Assembly (NCBI RefSeq): GCF_027925445.1
Contig: NZ_AP027149.1
Location: forward strand, 3,422,501 to 3,486,500
Source: Methylocystis bryophila
GTDB taxonomy: Bacteria; Pseudomonadota; Alphaproteobacteria; Rhizobiales; Beijerinckiaceae
Direction of reading: 5' to 3'
Length of the DNA stretch: 64,000 bases
Under the pieces are notes generated by a model, which had not been told where the DNA came from, made no database searches, and was given only the letters and a program-made list of their open reading frames with translations. A program made the position numbers and the translations under genes. Positions 33,135 to 41,356 of the stretch are shown here, one piece after another; within the stretch, counting starts at the first letter, position 1, and every line of letters begins with the position of its first letter.

Positions 33135-34175
33135 TCATGTTGGATCCGCACTTTTGAAGGCGTTCAAGGCGACGGCAAGAACGACCGTGGCCGGCACCGC
33201 CAGCGCCACGCCCATAGAGCCAAAGAGCGTGCCGAAGGCGAGCATGCAGAAAAGCAGCACGGCAGGCGGCACGCTCAGCGACCGGCTCTGCAGGAAGGGC
33301 GTGATCAGATAGCCTTCGAGGAAGCTCGCGCCGCCGACGGCGAGCGCGGCCAGGGCGGCTGTCCCCAGCCCATGCGGGAGCGCGACGAGGGCCGTCACCA
33401 CAATTGCGATGATCGACCCGAAATAGGGAATGAAGGCCAGAGCGCCGCTGATCGAGGCGAGAGCCAAGGCTGCCGGGACCCCAAAAGCCCACAAAGCCAC
33501 CCCGGCGAAGACAGCGTTCATCAGCACCACGTAAACCTGGATGACGAGCCATTGCCGCAGCGAGGCGGCCGAGCCGTCGAGGAACCGCGCAATCTGAGCC
33601 CGCCGCGCGGCCGGCGCGAAGGCGGTCAGGCCCGAGACATGGGTGTCGGGATCGGCGGCAAGATAGGCGGCGCCGATGATGGCGAATACCGCGAAAGCGA
33701 GGGCGCTGCCGAAAGAGGTCAAAATCGCCGCGATATGCATCGCGACGGGGCCAGTCGCCTTGGAGAAATCGACGCCCGCAATCAGCTTCTCGACGAATTC
33801 GCCCCAGGGGTGCGCCTCGACGGACCCTTCGATCATGGCGATGGCGGTCGGAACGTCTATGGCGATCTCATCATATTGCTTCAGGAGATCGCCGCCAAAG
33901 AGCGAGAAGGCGAGCGCGACGACCCCGGCGAGCCCGAGCGCGACGAGGGCCAGGGAGATCCCGATCGACAGGCCGAAGCGTTTTGAAAGGCTCTCGCCCG
34001 CGCCCCGCCACCCGACCGCCAGCAGGATCGTCGCGAAGACCGTGGGAATGAGATCCTTGAGATGCCAGAGGATCCAGAGCAAAGCCGCCGCGACCGCCGC
34101 AACGCCGGCGACGACGATCGCCCGATAGACAAAGCTCTCCGACCCTGAGTCCTGGGTGTTGAAGTTGAATCTCAT
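33135..34175 (-). CDS. AI-2E-family membrane transporter
   Basis: This protein of 346 residues starts at ATG 34175 (AGGG eight bases upstream); the longer frame to 34283 has no support. About eight membrane helices are arranged as in the AI-2E (YdiK/TqsA/PerM) family. Typical segments are 'LWILWHLKDLIPTVFATILL', 'WLVIQVYVVLMNAVFAGVAL', 'ALAFIPYFGSIIAIVVTALV' and 'EGYLITPFLQSRSLSVPPAV', with the ending 'FGSMGVALAVPATVVLAVAL'. The family name comes from one member, and most members, probably including this one, transport other substrates such as Na+ or H+. Confidence 0.88.
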   Translation of the reverse strand: MRFNFNTQDSGSESFVYRAIVVAGVAAVAAALLWILWHLKDLIPTVFATILLAVGWRGAGESLSKRFGLSIGISLALVALGLAGVVALAFSLFGGDLLKQYDEIAIDVPTAIAMIEGSVEAHPWGEFVEKLIAGVDFSKATGPVAMHIAAILTSFGSALAFAVFAIIGAAYLAADPDTHVSGLTAFAPAARRAQIARFLDGSAASLRQWLVIQVYVVLMNAVFAGVALWAFGVPAALALASISGALAFIPYFGSIIAIVVTALVALPHGLGTAALAALAVGGASFLEGYLITPFLQSRSLSVPPAVLLFCMLAFGTLFGSMGVALAVPATVVLAVALNAFKSADPT

Positions 34176-34336
34176 GGCGCGCCCTGTTTCGCTCTTGTCG
34201 CTGTCTCCGGAACGCTCGGCGGCGGGCCGGCGATCCACGCCTATACAGACAAAACATGTCGCATAGATTTCTCCTCGATCCAAAAAACGCCGGAAATCCG
34301 GGAGAAGCTAGTGGTTTGGAAATCAAGGACGCACTC

Positions 34337-34765
34337 GTGACCCCGAGAAGCAAGCTTCTGCTAGCCGCCGTGACGGCGCTTTTCATCGCCCCTTCTGCGG
34401 GTCTCGCCGAGGAAGCGTCGCCGCCGCCACCCGAGAAGAAAGCCGGCCCGATCGCGGCGCGGCGTAAGCACGCCCAAACCTCCGCCTCAAAGCCTGTCGC
34501 CCAAAAGCCTGCGGAAGCGTCCGATTGTCCGCGCGCCCATTATAAGGGCGACCCCGTCTGCTTCGGCGCGGAGGACGACGCCGCGCTTCCCCTGCCCTCG
34601 CGGGCTTCAGGCGAAGCGGCGCCAAAGCGCGTCGAGGACGTGACGCTCACCGCGAAGCCGCGCCTCAACCAGCCCGTGGAAAGCCCGAACTATTTCAATA
34701 ATCCTAATCCGCGTCCGAGCACCAATGATGTCGGCGGCGGGGTCGGCGTCGGCTTTCATTTCTGA
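34337..34765 (+). CDS. Small exported protein, Pro/Lys-rich, unknown
   Basis: This protein of 142 residues starts at GTG 34337 with AAGGAC seven bases upstream, which places the signal peptide ('TPRSKLLLAAVTALFIAPSA', cleaved near GLA) at the N-terminus. The mature part is low complexity (Pro, Lys, Ala), with one Cys pair in 'ASDCPRAHYKGDPVCFGAED' that could form a disulfide. It ends 'STNDVGGGVGVGFHF', which looks like a terminal outer-membrane strand ending in Phe. It was not recognised as a known family. It is divergent from the AI-2E gene. Confidence 0.6.
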   Translation: MTPRSKLLLAAVTALFIAPSAGLAEEASPPPPEKKAGPIAARRKHAQTSASKPVAQKPAEASDCPRAHYKGDPVCFGAEDDAALPLPSRASGEAAPKRVEDVTLTAKPRLNQPVESPNYFNNPNPRPSTNDVGGGVGVGFHF

Positions 34766-34810
34766 GTTCTTTTAGAGACTTCGCCCGAGAGGGCGCTTTG
34801 CGGCTGATTT

Positions 34811-36076
34811 CTACAGCCTCGCGTCGCAAATCTCCCCCTTCACGCCGAAGGCCGAGGGCCATTCCGCTACGGCAGCGCCCCTACAGGCTTCCGTCAAGTC
34901 GACCTTCTCCAAATAGGTGAACTGCACGGAGTCGATCCTATTGCCGCCTTCGAGGATCAGCGCAGGATAGTAGGCGGTTGGAAAAAAGCCGATCTCTTCG
35001 AGAAGACGATGCAGATCCGCCTCGCCCGACCTGACATCGACCACCAACGAGAACACGGCGCCGATTCCAGCCTTTGCAATCTCGATGACATGCCTCAGCA
35101 ACGTCTCCAGGACTTGACCGTCGCACCCCCTGAGATCAGCGATCTTGACGCGTCGATCACGAGCGTCCTGGTCCAAGATGGCGTAGCCGACCGCCTGCTC
35201 GCCGCGCGAAGCGACAAGAAACTTCCTCTCAAATCGACAAGATCGCGCTAGGATTCCGCGCATGCGGTTAAGGACGATGAAACCGGTTCTCTGCAAGCCG
35301 AGACGCTGCAGAACGTCAACGATTTTAGACTCGTCATACGTAGCTTCCGCGACATGGACGGCATGGCTCTCATCGCAAAAACCCGCCTCCAATGCAGGGG
35401 TTTCCTTGTTCTGAACGAGCGGTCTCGCGCCTTGGATTTGCTCCAACACCACCGCTGACAGCCTCTGCACGGCTACAGAGCTCGCCGTCGGCGGCGCCCA
35501 GAGCTCCAAGGCCCTCGAAGACAGTTTGCCGGTCAACAGCATGGATTCGTAGCCAGCCGGCGTGAGATGGGCTGCAGGCTCAAACCCCAGCGCGATGAAC
35601 CCGCACCGCCTCGCCACCTTCCATCCGCCCGAATGCGCTGTCCGCGTTTCGGCAAGGATGAACAGGGATCCTTCGCGCGCGAGGCAACCATCCAATTGGG
35701 CGAAGAGTTGCGCGCCATAACCGCGATAGCGAAACCGCTCTTTGATCACTAATCCGAAGACCTCGGCGATTTTGTCCTCGGGCGCGCCGACATTCAATAC
35801 GGCCCCACAGGCGCCGATGATCGCGCCGTCCAGTTCCGCGACAAGCCACAGGACGCCGCCGCCCTGGATCATGCCCTTTACTTCCCCCGGCGTAAGGAGT
35901 TGCGGATAGGGATAAAAATCGCTGGCGTCACCCCCGCTGACGGGCCGGTAGGCTTCCTGGTAAAGTTCGCTGATCGCCGCGGCGTCCTCACAGGACGCCG
36001 ATCTATACGTCGCAGTTGCGGCTGTCGTGCTCAGCTTGATCGTCAGGGTTTCTTCTCCGCCCAAATCGTTGCGCAA
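34811..36076 (-). CDS. Tandem GNAT-type N-acetyltransferase
   Basis: This protein of about 410-421 residues holds two acetyltransferase-like halves. The first (about residues 22-170) is canonical: 'ATYRSASCEDAAAISELYQE', 'LWLVAELDGAIIGACGAVLN' and the acetyl-CoA loop 'RFRYRGYGAQLFAQLDG', then 'RTAHSGGWKVARRCGFIALG'. The second (about 285-410) is weaker ('LVASRGEQAVGYAILDQDAR', 'LHRLLEEIGFFPTAYYPALI'). The frame opens at TTG 36076 and overlaps the upstream methyltransferase by 34 bases, so they are probably coupled. The true start could be a few codons later. It is the last gene of a three-gene leftward unit. The acetyl acceptor is unknown. Confidence 0.8.
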   Translation of the reverse strand: MRNDLGGEETLTIKLSTTAATATYRSASCEDAAAISELYQEAYRPVSGGDASDFYPYPQLLTPGEVKGMIQGGGVLWLVAELDGAIIGACGAVLNVGAPEDKIAEVFGLVIKERFRYRGYGAQLFAQLDGCLAREGSLFILAETRTAHSGGWKVARRCGFIALGFEPAAHLTPAGYESMLLTGKLSSRALELWAPPTASSVAVQRLSAVVLEQIQGARPLVQNKETPALEAGFCDESHAVHVAEATYDESKIVDVLQRLGLQRTGFIVLNRMRGILARSCRFERKFLVASRGEQAVGYAILDQDARDRRVKIADLRGCDGQVLETLLRHVIEIAKAGIGAVFSLVVDVRSGEADLHRLLEEIGFFPTAYYPALILEGGNRIDSVQFTYLEKVDLTEACRGAAVAEWPSAFGVKGEICDARL

Positions 36077-37095
36077 TTGCCGTAGTGCGAATCCTGAACG
36101 CCCTTCACGTAGAAGCAGTTTGCTGAAAGAATCTCTGCTATGTCTTCGACGAATAAGCGCTTGCCTCGTTTTGCCGGGTCTATTTTCTTGTTGATTTGTC
36201 CGACGCGCTTCCAGTGCGTCTCCAATTTTTCGAATAAGCCCTTTTCTCTCAGAGAGGCTTCAGCTGAAGCCAACAGCTGGATGATGTCGAACCTGCGCCT
36301 TGGCTCGGTTATCACCATGACCCCGCCTCGTCTCAGCACGCGCATCGCTTCGTTGAGCGCCGCGATCGGATCGCCCATGTCGAAGAGCGCGAGAAGAATA
36401 TTCACGCCGTCGAAAGAACAATCCTTGAACATGCCCAAATCTTTAGCGTCGCCCTGTAGAATTTCCGCTTTTTCGGCTTCTTTCGGCGCAAGCTTCGCTC
36501 TGAGCCTTTCCAGCATGGCCCGGCTCACGTCGATCGCCGTCACCCGGCAACCGGCGCTCAGCAGCGCTGCCGTGACGCTTCCCGTGCCGGCGCCGATATC
36601 GAGAACCCGTTGAACGCCGTCCTGGGACAGGGCGCAGATATGCCGATTGACCACTTCGAGATAATAATCGAGTCGTGGCAGGACGCTATCATAGCTCAGC
36701 GCATAAGCTTCCCAAAGCAGATTTTGCTGATGCTCACGTCGTAATTCATCATTGAACAATTGCATGTCAGCAAGCTCTGTGATTTCTCCATAAACAGTGA
36801 TTTCAAATAAATCTTCTACAGAAGCGCTCGGGAGCTTGACGATTGTGAAGCGCAGCCCACTTTTTCCAAATTTTTCCGACTGGACTTCCCTCTCTAGGCG
36901 CCCAACAAAGACTTCCTCCGCGCTCTCTTCACGAATTCTGCTTGCGATCAAGCCATCCGCGCCGTAAATCGCTTGCGGACTGCCGCCAAAAAGGAGGTCA
37001 GTCGCGGGGTTCGCCTCCAAGAGTCGCCCCGCTGCGTCGAGCTTGAAGATTGGAAAATATGCGTAGTACTCGCTCGCGGACAACAAGGCCTTCAT
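36043..37095 (-). CDS. PAS-like domain fused to class I SAM methyltransferase
   Basis: This protein of 350 residues starts at ATG 37095 with AAAGGAG nine bases upstream. Residues 1-110 look like a PAS sensor ('FPIFKLDAAGRLLEANPATD', 'IREESAEEVFVGRLEREVQS', 'SVEDLFEITVYGEITELADM'). After a linker ('EHQQNLLWEAYALSYDSVLP') comes a Rossmann methyltransferase with motif I 'VLDIGAGTGSVTAALL', an acidic motif II in 'VTAIDVSRAMLERL', then 'AEILQGDAKDLGMF', 'FDGVNILLALFDM' and 'EAMRVLRRGGVMVITEP'. Sensor-fused methyltransferases of this kind are unusual. It sits 43 bases after the TIR/deoxyribosyltransferase-like gene and overlaps the GNAT gene. The substrate is unknown. Confidence 0.82.
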   Translation of the reverse strand: MKALLSASEYYAYFPIFKLDAAGRLLEANPATDLLFGGSPQAIYGADGLIASRIREESAEEVFVGRLEREVQSEKFGKSGLRFTIVKLPSASVEDLFEITVYGEITELADMQLFNDELRREHQQNLLWEAYALSYDSVLPRLDYYLEVVNRHICALSQDGVQRVLDIGAGTGSVTAALLSAGCRVTAIDVSRAMLERLRAKLAPKEAEKAEILQGDAKDLGMFKDCSFDGVNILLALFDMGDPIAALNEAMRVLRRGGVMVITEPRRRFDIIQLLASAEASLREKGLFEKLETHWKRVGQINKKIDPAKRGKRLFVEDIAEILSANCFYVKGVQDSHYGNCATIWAEKKP

Positions 37096-37138
37096 GAGAT
37101 CAGACTCCTTTAAGGCCGTCGCCGCCAGCGATATGCGT

Positions 37139-38521
37139 CTAACTCAGGCTTAATTGCTTGTCGCATTTGAGAGTGCACGTAAAATAATGTTTTGCGCTAT
37201 CCATTGTCGTAGCGGTCGTCACATCCAGATAAACAACCCTAAGCCGCAGAACATTTGTAGCAGGAGAGAATTGATATCTGACAATAATAGGCAGGAACGC
37301 TCTACCCGCAAGCTTGCTATGTTTTTCGAAAACAATCGGAATTGTCGCATAGGGATATTCAACATCACTGACATTTCCCATGCTGAGAATGAGACTTCCA
37401 ATAAGGCTGTTTTGCTCCTCCATGAACGGCCTGCGCTGATAATCCGGCATTTTCATGGTAAGATGCTGTATGACGTCGTTTAGCAATTTCCCTTTGACTC
37501 TCTTCATTTCAAAAAACGCTTCGATCTGCGGCGATCCCTCAATATATTTTGAAGCGGCTGGATCACCCAACTTAAGATCAATGGTTGCGTTTGGATAAAG
37601 ATAATTCCATTGTTTGTCGATTACAGCGTCCTTGATCCGGTCTTTTATCGTGCGAACCGTTGCCGCAATATCATCGTCCTTGCCCGGAACCTCGGGTATC
37701 TCAACAACTCTTTTGTCCTGAATATCGAAAGGCAATTCATACTTCTTGCCGTCGGCCGTCATATCCTTGAGCGCGATATAGGGGGCGTCGTGCCGTAGAC
37801 CCAATTCATACATGACGTTCGGGTTCCAGCCGAGCTTCGGCGAGCCAAGATATACGAGGACGATGGGGTCGCTTTGGAGAGCGTCGATCATCTCGGGCGT
37901 AATTTCTCCGCCGCGCATCATGTCGGCCCGCACCGCTCGAAAAGAGGCGGCCTCGCAGGCCGGCTTGACATATGTCTTGAAAACATAATCGGCGCGCTCG
38001 CGAACCGGGCTTTGCGCGTCGCCGATTGGGGATATGATGAAACAACGCTGCGCATCCTCTTGGAGGCGCTGATGCACGAGGTCTTTCCCAACCTGGGTCG
38101 CGGCCCGGTAAAGGTCCTGATGGCGCGGGTCCAGCGCGTCATAGATATCAGGCGTAATATATGTGTCGATGGGATATTCGGAAGACGGCTGCTTTTGCTC
38201 TATCTTGTCAAGCATAGCGATCGCCCGCGCGACCATTATTCCGTCATTGCTGCTCGCTGAACAACTTATCACTACGATATTGAGATGGAAATCTGTTTGA
38301 TCCTTCGCATTCTCCGTGCTTTTGTAGGCGAAGCTTATGAGCTGCTCGGCGGCTTCATAGCTGTCAAACAGGCACGCCGCCTTATTAAGATCAATTGCGG
38401 AAAGGGGCAATTTGGGTTCAAACGAGGCGAACAGCGTCTCGAGCGATGCGGGCGGCCCCGCTGCCGCCGGCTGACTATCCTTGTGCGTCAACCCCAAGGC
38501 CATCACGAGCTGCTTCGTCAT
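37139..38521 (-). CDS. Nucleoside-deoxyribosyltransferase / TIR-like domain protein
   Basis: This protein of 460 residues starts at ATG 38521 with GGGAGG six bases upstream. The centre (residues 158-250) has the marks of the NDT/TIR-like nucleotide-processing fold: 'CFIISPIGDAQSPVRERADY', 'YVKPACEAASFRAVRADMMR', 'GEITPEMIDALQSDPIVLVY' and 'NPNVMYELGLRH', where Glu239 is the expected catalytic residue. The family form is CFVIMPIG...NPNVFYELGIRH, common in predicted NAD/nucleotide-cleaving effectors. The 150 residues before and 210 after it match nothing I recognise. Base composition is AT-richer than neighbours, especially 37140-37700, suggesting transfer. It is the first gene of the unit with the PAS-methyltransferase and GNAT genes. 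A role in defence or signalling is inference. Confidence 0.8.
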   Translation of the reverse strand: MTKQLVMALGLTHKDSQPAAAGPPASLETLFASFEPKLPLSAIDLNKAACLFDSYEAAEQLISFAYKSTENAKDQTDFHLNIVVISCSASSNDGIMVARAIAMLDKIEQKQPSSEYPIDTYITPDIYDALDPRHQDLYRAATQVGKDLVHQRLQEDAQRCFIISPIGDAQSPVRERADYVFKTYVKPACEAASFRAVRADMMRGGEITPEMIDALQSDPIVLVYLGSPKLGWNPNVMYELGLRHDAPYIALKDMTADGKKYELPFDIQDKRVVEIPEVPGKDDDIAATVRTIKDRIKDAVIDKQWNYLYPNATIDLKLGDPAASKYIEGSPQIEAFFEMKRVKGKLLNDVIQHLTMKMPDYQRRPFMEEQNSLIGSLILSMGNVSDVEYPYATIPIVFEKHSKLAGRAFLPIIVRYQFSPATNVLRLRVVYLDVTTATTMDSAKHYFTCTLKCDKQLSLS

Positions 38522-38649
38522 GGGCAGCCTCCCGGAAAATGACTTCGTCTCATATTTCGATGCCAGGAACTCTATCTCCGATGCGTCACTCTGGCAAGGA
38601 AGCGTCCCCTCTGGCGAGGGCGATACCGTTTGAGCGGAAAGCGCGCTAA

Positions 38650-39084
38650 ATGTCGTCCATGGGCATCGACTCCAACTGCGAAGCCGCCGGAGGACGCGGA
38701 CTGACGCCGGCGCGGCGGCGCGCGCTCGCGATACTGAAGGAAGCCAGCCGCCCCATCGGCGCCTATGAGATGATCGAGCTCATGGCGGACGAAACGGGCA
38801 AGCGGCCCGCGCCCATTTCCGTTTACCGCGCGCTCGCCTATCTCCTCGATCACGGCCTCGCGCATCGGCTTGCTTCGCAAAACGCCTTCGTCGTCTGCGG
38901 GCATGCGCATGGCGCCGAGGAGCCCGTGCTCTTCCTGATTTGCGAGCGCTGCGGCGAAGTGAAGGAGGCGACCTCACCCGCGCTGTCGAAATCGCTCGCC
39001 GCGTTGGCGACGGAAGCGGGATTCGCGCCCAGAAGCCGAGTGATCGAGATCGCCGGCTGCTGTCAGCGTTGCGCTTCCGAATGA
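38650..39084 (+). CDS. Fur-family regulator, Zur-like
   Basis: This protein of 144 residues has a winged-helix N-terminal half ('LTPARRRALAILKEASRPIG', then 'AYEMIELM', and 'PISVYRALAYLLDHGLAHRL') and a dimerisation half with two CxxC structural zinc sites ('FLICERCGEVKEA', 'GCCQRCASE'). The pattern fits zinc-uptake regulators better than Fur itself. It represses zinc-import genes when zinc is bound, but znuABC is not adjacent. Its stop overlaps the start of the next gene (ATGA), so that gene is likely part of the same response. Confidence 0.85.
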   Translation: MSSMGIDSNCEAAGGRGLTPARRRALAILKEASRPIGAYEMIELMADETGKRPAPISVYRALAYLLDHGLAHRLASQNAFVVCGHAHGAEEPVLFLICERCGEVKEATSPALSKSLAALATEAGFAPRSRVIEIAGCCQRCASE

Positions 39085-39758
39085 AGCCGCTTCTCTCGAC
39101 GCTCGTCGCGGCCGCCGCCGCGTTCACTTCCCCTATGGCCGCGGCTGCTGAGCCGTCGAGCGCGGGAGCGAACCCCAACGCTCTCCTCTCTCGGGTCGAG
39201 ACGCTCGCGCTGATCGAGACGCTCAACGCCGAGCTGCTCGCGGCAAAGAGCGCGACGTCGACGCTTGAGACATGGTGCGCGGATCATCATATGGCCGTGG
39301 CGCCGAAGATCGTCGCAAAGCGCGTCGCGGGCGCTGAGAAGCCCGCGAGCGCGGAGACGCGCCGCCGCCTTTCGGTGAGCGAGGGCGAAACCGTGAAATA
39401 CCGCCATGTCCAGCTCCTCTGCGGCGCGCATGTCCTGTCGGAAGCTGACAATTGGTACGTGCCGGGCCGTCTCACGCAGGAGATGAACCGCCTGCTCGAA
39501 GACACTGAGACGCCCTTCGGCAAGGCCGTCGCGCCGCTTCATCCCTATCGGCGAACCTTTGAAGCGAAGCAGCTTTGGTCGCCACTGCCTTCGGGGTGGG
39601 AGATGGCGCCGCGTGTGAAGGAGGAGGACGCCGCGGTCGCGCCGCCCCACGTCCTTTTCGAGCATCGCGCGCTGCTCTACGGAGAGGACCAGCGCCCCTT
39701 CTCCGAAGTCGACGAGACCTATACGAGCGGCGTGCTCGAGTTCGATCGGGCGAGGTGA
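39081..39758 (+). CDS. Exported chorismate-lyase-like (UbiC/UTRA-fold) protein
   Basis: This protein of 225 residues starts at ATG 39081, overlapping the Zur-like stop as ATGA. The signal peptide is 'MKPLLSTLVAAAAAFTSPMA' to AAA. The mature part resembles the chorismate-lyase/UTRA fold: 'VKYRHVQLLCGAHVLSEADN', 'WYVPGRLTQEMNRLLEDTET', 'PFGKAVAPLHPYRRTF' and 'HRALLYGEDQRPFSEVDETY', close in order to UbiC ('lvSEvflP', 'lG..lF'). Export is odd for chorismate lyase, which is cytoplasmic, so it probably binds or processes another ligand. The name is based on motif resemblance only. Confidence 0.65.
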   Translation: MKPLLSTLVAAAAAFTSPMAAAAEPSSAGANPNALLSRVETLALIETLNAELLAAKSATSTLETWCADHHMAVAPKIVAKRVAGAEKPASAETRRRLSVSEGETVKYRHVQLLCGAHVLSEADNWYVPGRLTQEMNRLLEDTETPFGKAVAPLHPYRRTFEAKQLWSPLPSGWEMAPRVKEEDAAVAPPHVLFEHRALLYGEDQRPFSEVDETYTSGVLEFDRAR

Positions 39759-40107
39759 TGCGCAAAAGGAATGCGAAGCGCGTCTCCGCCTAAATCTGTT
39801 CAGGCTGGAAATTTCCGGCGCCGATAGCTATGAGACGCCTTACAGCTCATGGCGGCGAGCATGGCGAGCGGTCGATCTTTGTCAAGGATGCAAGCCATAG
39901 GGCGTCCCCGCGGACGCCCGTCAAATATGACGGGCTATGGCTCGCACCGCTCCGCGGCGGCGCAAAGCGCCGTCCTTGACAAAGATCGAGCCGTCTCGCC
40001 GACAATGCTCAGCCAAGAGATTTAAGGCGTGCTGTGAGCTTTCGGTCGCGCATCAGCGACCGCATAGGACTCTTGTGCGCCTCCCGTGATTCTCCGGAAG
40101 TGAACCA
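39759..40107. other. Intergenic region dominated by a large palindrome
   Basis: About 350 bases lie between the chorismate-lyase-like gene and the methyltransferase with no gene. Its core (39872-39989) is a nested inverted repeat described separately. The flanks are unremarkable. Confidence 0.6.
39872..39989. repeat. Large nested palindromic element, about 118 bp
   Basis: The outer arms tcgatctttgtcaaggatg (39872-39890) and cgtccttgacaaagatcga (39971-39989) pair over 19 bases with one mismatch. Pairing can continue outward with small bulges to about 39863 and 39999. Inside are agccatag/ctatggct (39893-39900 and 39935-39942), the hairpin ggcgtcc-ccgc-ggacgcc (39901-39918) and a second arm pair 'gtcaaatatgac'. 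Several GC hairpins lie on the right side. This is either a MITE-like element or a structured RNA. Confidence 0.8.
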
Positions 40108-40839
40108 ATGCACGACGCAAATCTCTCGCAAACGCCCGTCGCCACGTCCCGACCCGACGCCATCGACTTCTTCCGCGCCTGGGACACCTATGCGAAAGTC
40201 GTCGCCGCCAATTACATGTTCCATCGCGAGCTCGGACAGGCTGTGCGTGACGCCCTGCGCCGGCGTTTCGAGGGGCGCGCTTTTTCTCTGCTCGACCTTG
40301 GTTGCGGCGACGCCTCGGCCATGGCGCCGCTGCTCGATGGCCTCCGCCTGAAAAGTTACAAGGGCGTGGATCTCGCGCCGCCCGCGCTGGCGCTGGCGAA
40401 GCGAAACCTTGCTCCTCTCGATTGCCCCGTGGAGCTCGTGGAGGCGGACTTCATGAGCGCCTTGCGTGACTCCAACCCGCAGGACGCCATCTATTCGAGC
40501 TTCGCGCAGCATCATCTGACGAGCGAAGGCAAGGCGGAGTTCTTCGCGCTCGCAGCCAAACGGCTCAATCCCGGCGGCCTGCTCATTCTCGTCGACGTGA
40601 CGCGCGAGGAAAGCGAAAGCCACGACGACTACATGCGCAATTATCCCGCCTGGCTGCGCAAGACGATGACGAGCCTCTCGACCCAAGAGCACGATCAGAT
40701 CTGCGATCACCTCACGCGGAACGACTTTCCCGAGACCGCTTCGACGCTGCGCGCCCAGGCGGAGCGCGCCGGCCTTAGCGCGCTGGAAGGTCTTGTCCCG
40801 CACAAATGGCACCGCCTGCTGCTCTTCGCCCCGGCATGA
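40108..40839 (+). CDS. Class I SAM-dependent methyltransferase
   Basis: This protein of 243 residues has motif I 'FSLLDLGCGDASAMAPLLDG', an acidic motif II in 'LKSYKGVDLAPPALALAKRN', 'VELVEADFMSAL', 'DAIYSSFAQHHLTSEGKAEF' and 'AKRLNPGGLLILVDVTREE'. It belongs to the broad methyltransf_11/25-type small-molecule methyltransferases, and the substrate cannot be read from sequence. Its stop overlaps the start of the MEKHLA gene (ATGA), so the two proteins are co-translated. Confidence 0.9.
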   Translation: MHDANLSQTPVATSRPDAIDFFRAWDTYAKVVAANYMFHRELGQAVRDALRRRFEGRAFSLLDLGCGDASAMAPLLDGLRLKSYKGVDLAPPALALAKRNLAPLDCPVELVEADFMSALRDSNPQDAIYSSFAQHHLTSEGKAEFFALAAKRLNPGGLLILVDVTREESESHDDYMRNYPAWLRKTMTSLSTQEHDQICDHLTRNDFPETASTLRAQAERAGLSALEGLVPHKWHRLLLFAPA

Positions 40840-41333
40840 GTCTCGCGGCGGAACGAGCCTCATTCGCGGGTCTTCCCGAGGCGCTTCAAACCCGCTGGAC
40901 CGCGCATTCGCGCGCGCTGCTCGACTCCTATCGCGCGCGCGTCGGCAGGGAGCTGATCGCGCGCGGCGGCGGCGCGCGAGAGGAAGCCGAGCGGCTGTTT
41001 GCCGCGCCCTTCGTCGCGGTCTCGCACGGGGCCGAGGCCGATCCCATCCTCAATTATGGCAATGGAGTCGCGCTGGCGCTCTGGGAAGTCTCGCCGCAGC
41101 AATTGATCGCGACGCCCTCGCGGCTCACCGCCGAGGCGGAAGTCCGCGAGGCGCGCGAGCATGTTCTGCAGGAGACGGCGCGCAAGGGCTTCGTCACCGG
41201 CTACACGGGCGTGCGCGTGAGCAGAACCGGCCGACGCTTCCGCATTCTCGACGTCACGGTCTGGAACGTGACGGACGCCGATGGGAGCCCCTGCGGACAA
41301 GCGGCGACTTTTGCGCACTGGGAGCCGCTCTGA
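40836..41333 (+). CDS. MEKHLA-domain protein
   Basis: This protein of 165 residues starts at ATG 40836 within the methyltransferase stop (ATGA). It is almost entirely a MEKHLA domain: 'HSRALLDSYRARVGRELIAR', 'RLFAAPFVAVSHGAEADPIL', 'NYGNGVALALWEVSPQQLIA', 'PSRLTAEAEVREAREHVLQE', 'KGFVTGYTGVRVSRTGRRFR' and 'ILDVTVWNVTDADG'. The domain is PAS-related and was named from plant HD-ZIP III regulators, and bacterial stand-alone members have no settled function. Pairing with a methyltransferase suggests that it senses or binds a small molecule for that enzyme. Confidence 0.9.
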   Translation: MSLAAERASFAGLPEALQTRWTAHSRALLDSYRARVGRELIARGGGAREEAERLFAAPFVAVSHGAEADPILNYGNGVALALWEVSPQQLIATPSRLTAEAEVREAREHVLQETARKGFVTGYTGVRVSRTGRRFRILDVTVWNVTDADGSPCGQAATFAHWEPL

Positions 41334-41356
41334 CGCTGCAGCAAAAAGCACAGCGG

